Part shown: positions 6,851-13,546 of the stretch, piece after piece
Layout: each line of letters starts with the position of its first letter
Numbering within the stretch: position 1 is the stretch's first letter
NCBI RefSeq assembly: GCF_042675965.1
Contig: NZ_JBHTKJ010000036.1
Location: 1 to 20,912, forward strand
From: Virgibacillus_R byunsanensis
GTDB taxonomy: Bacteria; Bacillota; Bacilli; Bacillales; Amphibacillaceae
Reading direction: 5' to 3'
Length of the DNA: 20,912 bases
Notes under the pieces: model-generated
Databases searched by the model: none
The model's input: the letters and a program-made list of their open reading frames with translations, nothing else
What the model was told of the DNA's origin: nothing
Position numbers and translations under genes: made by a program

Positions 6851-7265
6851 AACAAAAGCGCAAGCGCCCGTTTAGCGACGTATGGGCTGCGCCCGCGCAT
6901 CGCGAGTGGGTCGACGTTGCCGCCGAAAGCGGCGAAGTTAGTCGATCTTCCTTAAAGGAAACATGCCCCTTCATAGGGGTATGCCGGCGTTGGGTGCAAA
7001 GTCCGTTTTTAGTCGGCCTTCCTTCGCTAAGCGATTCGATGTTGACTTATCGTAAGGAGGCTACTAACAGCACGAGCGCTGGCCGATGAAAACGCCACGT
7101 CCTTGAAAAAGAAAAGCACTTTTTCTGCGTGCGATACTTTTCAGGGGAGCTGTCCTTATCCTGTGTCGTCATCGGCACTAGTACGTCCTGTACGTCGGAG
7201 CTGGACGTGGCTTAAGCAGTAAATAAATTATCCACAGGCTCCTAATTTTATAATTTCCTAGACAA
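6850..7265 (+). repeat. Family-1 modular repeat, full-length copy (A)
   Basis: This stretch of more than 400 bases has no credible gene. It begins GAACAAAAGCGCAAGCGCCC at the dehydrogenase stop and ends ...CCTAATTTTATAATTTCC, TAGACAA at the terminator of yutI. It is clearly more GC-rich than the neighbouring genes. Internally it has long-range inverted repeats, for example GCCACGTCC (7094-7102) with GGACGTGGC (7203-7211) and GCCGATGA (7082-7089) with TCATCGGC (7169-7176), and a doubled TACGTC near 7183-7197. The first 40 and last 69 bases are identical to copy B (10625-10833). Function unknown; a non-coding mobile or RNA-structured repeat is the likeliest reading. Confidence 0.8.
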
Positions 7266-7297
7266 AAAAAAGGCAGACAAAATTAATTTGTCTGCCT
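7264..7297 (-). terminator. Intrinsic terminator of yutI
   Basis: Stem 7272-7281 with 7287-7296 and loop ATTAA, followed on the minus strand by eight T (7264-7271). Repeat A ends in this T-run. Confidence 0.85.
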
Positions 7298-7328
7298 CAC
7301 ATTATATAGTTAACTAGCAGTTTATAAT

Positions 7329-7553
7329 TTAAAATACTTGTTCAATTTCTGTAACACCAGGTACTTCAGCCATCAATGCACGCTCAATCCCAGCCTTTAA
7401 AGTGATTGTTGAACTTGGACAGTTGCCACATGCACCCATTAGACGAAGAAGTACAATGCCATCTTCATCAACATCTACCAATTCTACATCTCCACCGTCA
7501 CGAAGTAAAAATGGACGTAATTTATTTAAAACTTCTTGCACTTGTTCTTGCAT
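7329..7553 (-). CDS. yutI: YutI, NifU-like Fe-S cluster scaffold/carrier
   Basis: The product has 74 residues, equal to the stand-alone NifU C-terminal domain. The cluster-binding CxxC is C42-G-N-C45 within LMGACGNCPSS. RPFLLRDGGDVELVDV at the N-terminal side is the standard start of the domain. Two such proteins are expected to hold a [4Fe-4S] cluster and pass it to target enzymes. Start: ATG with AAAGGAGA eight bases upstream. It is divergent from yuzD, across a 150-base AT-rich region with a long inverted repeat, and ends at its own terminator. Confidence 0.92.
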   Translation of the reverse strand: MQEQVQEVLNKLRPFLLRDGGDVELVDVDEDGIVLLRLMGACGNCPSSTITLKAGIERALMAEVPGVTEIEQVF

Positions 7554-7634
7554 TATCCATCTCTCCTTTCTTTATATATTATAAGCTGAATCTCAAAAAA
7601 AATCTATCTTATAATTACATTTTGAATTCATTCG

Positions 7635-7681
7635 ATACTTTTATTTTATCTTTAATCAAAGATTTTGTAAAATAAAAGTAA
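7635..7681. repeat. Long AT-rich inverted repeat between yutI and yuzD
   Basis: Perfect 13-base arms TACTTTTATTTTA (7636-7648) and TAAAATAAAAGTA (7668-7680) enclose a second palindrome, ATCTTT-AATC-AAAGAT, so almost the whole 45 bases can pair. It ends about ten bases before the yuzD ribosome site. It could be an operator or a leader hairpin for yuzD; no T-run follows, so it is not a standard terminator. Confidence 0.7.
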
Positions 7682-7703
7682 CTATGAAAATGGAGGTTTA
7701 GTG

Positions 7704-8033
7704 ATGGGGATGAAAAAAGTAAAGATAATCATTTATGGAGCAGAACAAATATGTGCCAGTTGTGTAGGTGCTCCTGGATCAAAAGATACCTATGAATGGC
7801 TACAGGCTGCAATTGGAAGGAAATACGATGACGATCCCATTGAATACGAATATATTGATATTAATCAGCCGCCAGAAGTCGAGAAACATCAACAATTTTG
7901 TGAACGAATCGCTGAGGAGGATTTATTCTACCCAATTATATTTGTTAATGATGAAATGGTTGCCGAGGGAATACCAAGATTGAAAACGATCTATCAAGCA
8001 TTAGACAAACATGGTGTCTTGTTGCAAAGATAA
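7704..8033 (+). CDS. yuzD: YuzD, thioredoxin-fold CxxC protein (DUF1462)
   Basis: The product has 109 residues. After a first beta strand (KVKIIIYGAE) comes the CxxC pair C17-A-S-C20, as in thioredoxin-fold disulfide proteins. The later cis-proline-like segment FYPIIFVNDEMVAEG (about residues 75-90) matches the same fold. In Bacillus the protein is an uncharacterised disulfide protein. It sits next to NifU- and IscA-like genes, so a redox or metal-trafficking role is plausible but unproven. Start: the second of three candidates, ATG at 7704, seven bases after GGAGG; GTG 7701 is too near and ATG 7710 too far. The stop is 17 bases before the dapF start, implying co-transcription. Confidence 0.85.
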   Translation: MGMKKVKIIIYGAEQICASCVGAPGSKDTYEWLQAAIGRKYDDDPIEYEYIDINQPPEVEKHQQFCERIAEEDLFYPIIFVNDEMVAEGIPRLKTIYQALDKHGVLLQR

Positions 8034-8050
8034 TGAAAAGAGGGACAGTT

Positions 8051-8914
8051 ATGAAAATACCTTTTACAAAAATGCATGGTCTTGGTAATAGCTATATTTA
8101 CCTTGATTTATTTCAATTTGATATAGAAGAAGGGTTGTTAGCGGATATAGCAATAGAGGCTTCTAACGTTTATACAGGAATTGGATCAGATGGTATAATT
8201 TTGATTCATCCAAGTGATGTTGCTGATGTTGGAATGCGGATTTTTAATAAGGATGGTTCAGAAGGGCAGAGTTGTGGTAATGGATTACGTTGTGTGGCCA
8301 AATATGCTTATGATTTTGGTATCATTGATCGTAAAAATTTCCGGATCGAAACGAAGGCAAATGTGGTAGAAGCAGAAGTTATCATTGAAGATAATGTCGT
8401 AAATGATGTCACGATTAATATGGGGGCACCTCAGTTAGTTCGTTCGAATGTTCCCATGTTAGGAGAAGATAGCGAGCAAGTAGTTGCAGAACACTTTGAG
8501 GTTAATGGGGAGCAGTTGAGCGTTACAGCAGTATCGATGGGGAATCCACATGCAGTATTTTTTGTTGAGGCAATAGAGAATGCTCCTTTACACGAATTAG
8601 GTCCCATTATTGAAAAGGATCAACGTTTTCCTAGCGGGGTAAATGTAGAATTTATTGAAGTTATATCTAATGAAGAATTAAATTTTCGTGTTTGGGAACG
8701 AGGCTCAGGTATCACCCAGGCATGTGGAACAGGTGCATGCGCAGCTGTTGTTGCAGCTATTCTAAATGACAGAGTTTCGCGTAATGAAGATATAGTCGTT
8801 CATTTACAGGGTGGTGACTTGGTTATTAAGTGGGATGACTTAGGAGAAGTTTGGATGACAGGGGGTGCTTCGATTATAGCATCTGGAACATTTCACTTCG
8901 ACAGTCAAAAATAG
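8051..8914 (+). CDS. dapF: Diaminopimelate epimerase
   Basis: The product has 287 residues. It converts LL- to meso-diaminopimelate in the lysine and peptidoglycan pathway, in the cytoplasm, without a cofactor. Both active-site cysteines are present in their conserved loops: C75 (GSEGQSCGNGLRC) and C225 (ITQACGTGACA). The N-terminus KIPFTKMHGLGN is diagnostic and fixes the start at ATG 8051, after AGAGGGA; an in-frame ATG at 8033 would add six residues with no role. The length agrees with the family, with no sign of damage. It follows yuzD closely. A promoter for the next gene begins immediately after its stop. Confidence 0.96.
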   Translation: MKIPFTKMHGLGNSYIYLDLFQFDIEEGLLADIAIEASNVYTGIGSDGIILIHPSDVADVGMRIFNKDGSEGQSCGNGLRCVAKYAYDFGIIDRKNFRIETKANVVEAEVIIEDNVVNDVTINMGAPQLVRSNVPMLGEDSEQVVAEHFEVNGEQLSVTAVSMGNPHAVFFVEAIENAPLHELGPIIEKDQRFPSGVNVEFIEVISNEELNFRVWERGSGITQACGTGACAAVVAAILNDRVSRNEDIVVHLQGGDLVIKWDDLGEVWMTGGASIIASGTFHFDSQK

Positions 8915-8943
8915 TTGAATGAGTTAGGTATAGTTTGTATACT
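8915..8943 (+). promoter_or_regulatory. Sigma-A-type promoter of yutM
   Basis: TTGAAT (8915-8920), 17-base spacer, TATACT (8938-8943). It starts at the base after the dapF stop and lies about 45 bases before the yutM start, so yutM can be expressed separately from dapF. Confidence 0.6.
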
Positions 8944-8991
8944 AGTTATAATGATTTGTGTTATTCCATCATAAAGAGGAGGTTTTTTAAG

Positions 8992-9348
8992 ATGGCTATT
9001 TCGATTACAGATCAAGCTGCAGACCAAATTAACGAAATGATGCAAGACGAGACAGAAGGTGTACGTCTTCGCTTTGGAATTAAAGGTGGCGGCTGTAGCG
9101 GGTTATCTTATTCATTAGGATTTGAATATGATATAAATGAAGAATTAGATAAGAAATACGAATTAAATGGCATTCCAGTTGTGATTTTTAGTCAAGACAT
9201 TCCTATAATTGAAGGGACAACAATTGACTTTAAACAAAATATGATGGGTGGAGGATTTAGTATAGATAATCCAAATGCAATGGTTTCATGTGGTTGTGGA
9301 TCATCATTTAAAGCAGAAGGACGTCAGGGAACACCAGAGAACTGTTAA
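8992..9348 (+). CDS. yutM: YutM, A-type Fe-S carrier (HesB/IscA/SufA family)
   Basis: The product has 118 residues. The three cluster ligands of A-type carriers are present: C35 (GGGCSGLSY), C100 and C102 (VSCGCGSSF). The protein should bind iron or an Fe-S cluster as a dimer and deliver it to client proteins, complementing YutI nearby. Start: ATG at 8992, nine bases after AGAGGAGG, which excludes an upstream in-frame ATG at 8935. The final residue is an additional cysteine (C118, TPENC), which I do not recall as conserved. It has its own promoter and a strong terminator, so it is probably monocistronic. Confidence 0.93.
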   Translation: MAISITDQAADQINEMMQDETEGVRLRFGIKGGGCSGLSYSLGFEYDINEELDKKYELNGIPVVIFSQDIPIIEGTTIDFKQNMMGGGFSIDNPNAMVSCGCGSSFKAEGRQGTPENC

Positions 9349-9352
9349 TTAT

Positions 9353-9392
9353 AAAAAAGCTAGAACGTCGAATGTGGCGTTCTAGCTTTTTT
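9353..9392 (+). terminator. Intrinsic terminator of yutM
   Basis: A perfect 15-base stem (9353-9367 with 9378-9392), loop TCGAATGTGG, with the right arm ending in six T. The A-run on the left makes it potentially bidirectional. A family-2 repeat starts at the next base. Confidence 0.9.
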
Positions 9393-9480
9393 AGTAGATA
9401 GGAAAGTATAAAACTTTCTTATCTACATAAGTGCAACTAAGGCTTTCACCATTAAGGCTTGGTGATAAGCCAAGTTTTCT
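9393..9480 (+). repeat. Family-2 double-hairpin repeat, 88-bp copy
   Basis: It starts AGTAGATA and forms a 14-base stem (9394-9407 with 9413-9426, one G-T pair). A conserved linker ATAAGTGCAACTAAGGC follows, then a second hairpin CTTGG...CCAAG (9458-9474) and TTTTCT. The first about 55 bases recur almost unchanged at 18136. Both copies begin at the last T of a gene terminator. With a hairpin near each end it resembles a palindromic miniature element or a structured RNA; it has no coding capacity. Confidence 0.7.
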
Positions 9481-9529
9481 AAATAGTAAATAAAGTATTA
9501 ATTGAAAGTTATGTTTATTTAACTACAGA

Positions 9530-9866
9530 AACGGCCACATCCAGCTACGACGTACAGGATAAGAAATACATTGACAGATAGACATCGCACGAAGAAGCGA
9601 AATTCCTTTTCGAGGACGTATTAGTGCCGATGACGCCACAGGATAAGAAACGCTCCCCTGAAAAGCATCGTACGCAGAAAAAGTACTTTTTTCAAGGACG
9701 TGGCGTTTTCATCGGCCAGCGCCCGTGCTGTTAGTAGCCTCCTTACGATGAGTCAACATCGATTTGCTAAGCATAATGAAGACCGACAACAGCGGGCTCT
9801 TGTCCCAACGTCAACCCACCCGGCGAGAGCCCATACATCGCTGAACGTTCGCTTACGCTTTTGTTC
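9530..9866 (-). repeat. Family-1 modular repeat, copy D
   Basis: Together with the family-2 element this fills most of the gap 9349-9931, which has no gene. Read on the minus strand it begins GAACAAAAGCGTAAGCG (34 of its first 39 bases match copy B). It continues through a GCCGATGAAAACGCCACGTC module also present in copy A, and ends ...TACGTCGTAGCTGGATGTGG, CCGTTTCTGTAG. Between the last two modules it has about 60 bases not found in copy A. A short open frame across it (67 codons) has no ribosome site and is repeat-derived. Confidence 0.75.
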
Positions 9867-9931
9867 TCATTATTTGATCATTCTTGCTCCGATTGAAATA
9901 TAATAAAAGAATAGGGAAGGTTTGAAGTAAA

Positions 9932-10679
9932 ATGAGTAATTCGTGCAGTCACAAGCATAAAGAAGTGTGTGTTTCTAAAGTTCCTTTTTTCAATCATTTG
10001 GAGTACAAAGAAATGCTTGAAATAGTCAAATTAAGCACTACTAAAACATATAAAAAAGGCGAGATTATCTTTCATGAAGGAGATCCTTTAGAATATTTAT
10101 ATATTATCCATCAGGGTCATGTAAAAATATATCAATTATTTGAATCTGGAAAAGAACAACTTCTTCGTATATTGTACCCTGGAGAATTCATGGGGGAGCA
10201 CGCTCTTTTTTCAGAAAAGGTAATGGATAGTTATGCGGAGGCAATGGAAGAAACCGAGATTTGTGCAATCCACCGTAAAGATATGCAAAACTTGATGCAG
10301 AGCCATCCTACAATCAATATGAAAATTTTGGAACAGTTTAGTATTCGCCTGGATCAATCCGAAAAATTAACTGGTCAATTAAGTGTGAAAGACGTTGAAA
10401 CCCGAACAGCAAGCTACTTAATTGGTCTAGCTAGTGATAACAATTCCAATGATATTGTACTACCAATGAGTAAAAAAGATTTAGCTTCCCTATCTAGGTA
10501 CTACACAGGAGACAATCAGCAGAAGGTTATCTAGTTTTCAAACAAATGGATGGATAGAACAAAAAGGTCACCGAAACATAAAAATCCTACAAATAGATGC
10601 TCTTACAAAAATTTCAAACGAACAGAACAAAAGCGCAAGCGCCCGTTTAGCGACGTATGGGCTGGACTTATCCGCATGA
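9932..10679 (+). pseudogene. Fnr/Flp-type Crp-family regulator, frameshifted
   Basis: The N-terminal reading frame gives 200 residues: cysteines C5 and C13 in an Fnr/Flp-like N-terminus (SCSHKHKEVCVSKVPFF), then a cyclic-nucleotide-binding-type beta roll (KKGEIIFHEGDPLEYLYIIH, PGEFMGEHALF) and a dimer helix. The helix-turn-helix is interrupted: after KKDLAS one extra base in the CCC run at 10488-10490 shifts the frame, and the original frame stops at 10534. In the +1 frame the DNA-binding part continues correctly (YLGTTQETISRRLSSFQ, then NGWIEQKGHRNIKILQIDAL) and runs into repeat B, which supplies the last 18 or so codons and the TGA at 10677-10679. The intact protein would be an oxygen- or redox-sensing activator. 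It could be a sequencing error, but the repeat fusion is a second lesion. The ribosome site is AGGGAAGG. Confidence 0.85.
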
Positions 10680-10833
10680 GGTAAAGGAAACACGAAGAGC
10701 GGTAGCGATTCGATGTTGACTTATCGTAAGGAGGATCAGGAAGCCCACTAACAGCACGGGCGCTGGAGCTGGACGTGGCTTAAGCAGTAAATAAATTATC
10801 CACAGGCTCCTAATTTTATAATTTCCTAGACAA
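10625..10833 (+). repeat. Family-1 modular repeat, internally deleted copy (B)
   Basis: The first 40 bases and last 69 bases are identical to copy A. The interior is reduced to about 100 bases carrying GATTCGATGTTGACTTATCG and AAGGAGG segments also found in A. It begins within the 3' end of the fnr pseudogene and ends at the terminator of yumC, so it fills the convergent gap. Confidence 0.8.
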
Positions 10834-10835
10834 TT

Positions 10836-10871
10836 AAAAAGCATGAGCAAATTCAATAATGCTCATGCTTT
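10836..10871 (-). terminator. Intrinsic terminator of yumC
   Basis: Stem 10838-10848 with 10861-10871 and a 12-base loop. The minus strand continues TTTTTAATTG; the plus strand continues with TCTTTTTT, so it can work in both directions. Confidence 0.8.
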
Positions 10872-10882
10872 CTTTTTTAGTT

Positions 10883-11866
10883 CTAAAACATACTAGTAGA
10901 ATGTTTGGGTTGTATTCTGGCTTTTGGGTCAATATATTGTTTTGCATTGTTTATAGCAGTTGGTCCTTCACCAAATCCTGTGGCAATTAATTTTACTTTT
11001 CCTGGAAACGTAGAAATGTCACCTGCTGCATAGATTCCAGGAATATTTGTTTCCATCTTAGAATTGACGACTATACTATTTTTTTCAATCTCCAGTCCCC
11101 ACTCCTTAATGGGGCCCAAGGTTGAAACGAATCCGTAATTACATAAAACGGAATCTACATCTAAATCTACTTTTCTCTCTCCTTTGACTTCCTCTAAGCA
11201 TACTTTTTCTATTTGGTCAGTCCCGATGATGTCTGTAGGTACAAATGGTGTAAGTATATCTACGTTAGAAGAGAAAAGTTTTTCAACACTATGTTCGTGT
11301 GCCCGAAAATTGTCACGTCGATGGACAAGAGTCACTTTCTTTGCAATAGGCTCCAGCATCAATGCCCAATCAACCGCCGAGTCACCACCGCCTAAAAGCA
11401 TGACATGTTTATCTTTATATTGATTCATATCTTTTACGTGATAATGGAGATTAACACCTTCGAATTTTTTATGTTCTCCAACATTTAACCTTCTGGGCTG
11501 AAATGCTCCATTTCCCGCTGTAATTATAATTGTTTTTGTGTAGTGAACCTCTTTGTCCGATGTTAATTTGAACGTATCGTCTTCTAAACGTTCTATTTTA
11601 TCAATAGATTGTTCTAAAACGATTGTAGGGTCAAATAAACTTGCTTGTTCTTCCAGATTATTAACTAGCTCCTGTGCGCGTATCTTTGGGAAACCTGCAA
11701 CATCATATATATATTTCTCTGGATAAAGAGCGGTTAACTGTCCTCCAGTGTGTGGTAAACTTTCAATAATCTTTACACTTGCCTGACGCATTCCACCGTA
11801 AAAAGCAGTGAATAATCCAGTTGGTCCGGCGCCAATGATTGTAACATCGTAAACTTTATCTTTCAT
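10883..11866 (-). CDS. yumC: YumC, ferredoxin/flavodoxin-NADP+ reductase (thioredoxin-reductase-like type)
   Basis: The product has 327 residues. FAD-binding Rossmann motif GAGPTG at 12-17, NADPH-binding GGGDSA at 159-164 with HRRD at 182-185 for the 2'-phosphate, and the second FAD motif AAGDIST at 280-286. The CxxC of thioredoxin reductase is absent, which defines the TrxR-like ferredoxin-NADP+ reductases of Bacillus. It should move electrons between NADPH and ferredoxin or flavodoxin. Start: ATG at 11866, seven bases after GGGGGT; an in-frame ATG at 11881 overlaps that site. It is divergent from yumB across 347 bases with no other gene, and its terminator adjoins repeat B. Confidence 0.95.
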   Translation of the reverse strand: MKDKVYDVTIIGAGPTGLFTAFYGGMRQASVKIIESLPHTGGQLTALYPEKYIYDVAGFPKIRAQELVNNLEEQASLFDPTIVLEQSIDKIERLEDDTFKLTSDKEVHYTKTIIITAGNGAFQPRRLNVGEHKKFEGVNLHYHVKDMNQYKDKHVMLLGGGDSAVDWALMLEPIAKKVTLVHRRDNFRAHEHSVEKLFSSNVDILTPFVPTDIIGTDQIEKVCLEEVKGERKVDLDVDSVLCNYGFVSTLGPIKEWGLEIEKNSIVVNSKMETNIPGIYAAGDISTFPGKVKLIATGFGEGPTAINNAKQYIDPKARIQPKHSTSMF

Positions 11867-12013
11867 GGAAATTACCCCCATTATGAATTTCAAAAATATA
11901 CACCATTATTATATTATCATAAATGAATCGATACTGCGTAACATGGCACATAACAATTGATTCGACAACTAACTTCATAAAAAAATAAAATATTACAAAA
12001 GTATGTATAAGGG

Positions 12014-12042
12014 TTGAAAATTAGTATAAAAAAGGCTATGAT
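12014..12042 (+). promoter_or_regulatory. Sigma-A-type promoter of yumB
   Basis: TTGAAA (12014-12019), exact 17-base spacer, TATGAT (12037-12042). Transcription from it would give a leader of about 165 bases before the yumB start. This lies in the 11867-12213 intergenic stretch, which otherwise holds the upstream region of yumC and a terminator-like hairpin. Confidence 0.65.
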
Positions 12043-12095
12043 TATCAGTAGAAAATATATTACGATTATGTGACAAATGTTATTATGAGAAAATC

Positions 12096-12138
12096 AGGCT
12101 TGTACCATTTAGTACTTGGCGATAAGCTAAGTTTTTTT
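12096..12138 (+). promoter_or_regulatory. Terminator-like hairpin in the yumB leader (family-2 3' module)
   Basis: ACTTGGC (12114-12120), loop GATAA, GCTAAGT (12126-12132), then seven T. It has the form of an intrinsic terminator inside the leader, about 75 bases before the yumB start. The preceding AGGCTTGTACCATTTAGTA and the hairpin align with the 3' half of the family-2 repeat at 9440-9480. Either it is a repeat remnant or it attenuates yumB. Confidence 0.55.
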
Positions 12139-12213
12139 AATGTTTATTTACGTGAAAAACGTCACAAACGTTACATAATTATAAGAAAATTAACAGATGG
12201 AAGTGATGAGAAG

Positions 12214-13434
12214 ATGAATAATCCAAACATAGTGATTTTGGGTGCTGGGTATGGCGGAATTATGACAACTGTAAAATTACAGAAGTCCTTAGGTGTGAAT
12301 GAGGCAAATATTACCCTTGTTAACAAACATGATTATCATTATCAAACAACTTGGTTACACGAAAATGCTGCAGGAACACTGCATCATGATCGTACACGGA
12401 TCGCTATTAAAGACGTCGTTAACACAAGTAAGGTAAACTTTGTCCAAGATACGGTTATTTCTATTAAGCCTGAAGAGAAAAAGGTGAAATTAGAAAATAG
12501 TGAGCTATCATATGATATTTTAGTTATTGGATTAGGCTTTGAATCAGCAACTTTTGGTATTCCTGGTTTAAAAGAGCATGCTTTTACAATTGGTAACATT
12601 AATAGTGCACGTTTAATTAGAGAACACATTGAGTACAATTTTGCCAAGTACAATAATGAAAAAGAGAATGATCAAGCCCGCCTTAACATTGTAGTTGGTG
12701 GCGGTGGTTTTACTGGGATTGAATTCATAGGTGAACTAGCAAATCGAATTCCTGAACTATGTGAAGAGTACGATATTGATAAGTCACTCGTTCGTATTAT
12801 TAATGTCGAAGGTGCACCAAGTGTGTTACCAGGCTTTGATCCACAGTTAGTGGAGTATGCATTGAACTCATTAGAATCACGTGGTGTTGAATTTATTACG
12901 GGGGCTATGTTAAAAGAATGTACTGCAGATGGTATTGTCTACGAAAAAGATGATAAACAAGTAGAGATTCCTAGTTATACAACAGTATGGGCAGCCGGGG
13001 TTCGAGCCAACTCAATTGTTGAAGAATCTGGGTTTGAACATAATCGTGGAAAAATTGAAGTACGTAAAGATATGCGTTCACCAGAATACGATGATGTATT
13101 TGTTGTTGGTGATTGCGCATTGCTAATGAACCCTGAAAGTGGAAGACCGTTCCCACCGACAGCTCAAATTGCAATTCAGGCAGCAGATGTGGTTGCGCAT
13201 AATGTAAAAGCACAAGCACAAGGAAGCAATGAACTAGAAGCGTTTGAACCACAAATTCTAGGAACAGTAGCTTCATTAGGTCATAACGATGCAATCGGTG
13301 TTATATTGAACGATCGAAAAATATTCGGTTGGAAAGCGACCGTTATGAAGAAAATAATAGACAATCGTTATTTACTTAAATTAGGTGGTATTGGTTTATT
13401 ACTTAAAAAAGGTAAATTTAATATTTTTTATTAA
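12214..13434 (+). CDS. yumB: YumB, type II NADH dehydrogenase-like protein
   Basis: The product has 406 residues. The N-terminal FAD fold is NIVILGAGYGGIM, followed by NKHDYHYQTTWLHE; the NADH-binding fold is NIVVGGGGFTGIEF, with TTVWAAGVRAN and VFVVGDCALL further on. This is the pattern of non-proton-pumping NDH-2 enzymes, which pass electrons from NADH to menaquinone at the membrane surface. The C-terminus (DNRYLLKLGGIGLLLKKGKFN) has the amphipathic character expected for membrane attachment. Start: ATG at 12214; the open frame runs on upstream to 12070 but that part crosses the leader hairpin and lacks family similarity. The ribosome site is weak (GGAAGTGATGAG). A strong terminator follows. 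Confidence 0.93.
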   Translation: MNNPNIVILGAGYGGIMTTVKLQKSLGVNEANITLVNKHDYHYQTTWLHENAAGTLHHDRTRIAIKDVVNTSKVNFVQDTVISIKPEEKKVKLENSELSYDILVIGLGFESATFGIPGLKEHAFTIGNINSARLIREHIEYNFAKYNNEKENDQARLNIVVGGGGFTGIEFIGELANRIPELCEEYDIDKSLVRIINVEGAPSVLPGFDPQLVEYALNSLESRGVEFITGAMLKECTADGIVYEKDDKQVEIPSYTTVWAAGVRANSIVEESGFEHNRGKIEVRKDMRSPEYDDVFVVGDCALLMNPESGRPFPPTAQIAIQAADVVAHNVKAQAQGSNELEAFEPQILGTVASLGHNDAIGVILNDRKIFGWKATVMKKIIDNRYLLKLGGIGLLLKKGKFNIFY

Positions 13435-13455
13435 GATCAGTAAGTAATTGTAAGT

Positions 13456-13489
13456 AAAGCAAAGGCAATCCTGTTGCCTTTGCTTTTTT
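13456..13489 (+). terminator. Intrinsic terminator of yumB
   Basis: A perfect 13-base stem (13456-13468 with 13474-13486), 5-base loop, six T at the end. Confidence 0.9.
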
Positions 13490-13546
13490 ACTGATATAAA
13501 ATGTAGTTTGTATGTATGAATCATGTGAGCGAAAGGGGATACTACA

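Noticed and set aside
6850..7265. Group II intron or retron-like element, because the repeat ends lie at terminators and it is GC-rich and structured
   Set aside because: I see no domain V/VI hairpin, no GUGYG start and no reverse transcriptase. The copies keep their ends while losing the middle, which does not suit an intron.
9700..9903. 67-codon open frame in the yutM-fnr gap
   Set aside because: It lies within repeat copy D, has no ribosome site, and its sequence is explained by the repeat.
10883..11866. Thioredoxin reductase
   Set aside because: The redox CxxC of thioredoxin reductase is absent, which indicates the ferredoxin-NADP reductase type instead.
12070..12213. N-terminal extension of yumB
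   Set aside because: The frame is open upstream of 12214 but crosses the leader hairpin and T-run, lacks a ribosome site, and is not part of the NDH-2 fold, which begins at NIVILGAGYGG.
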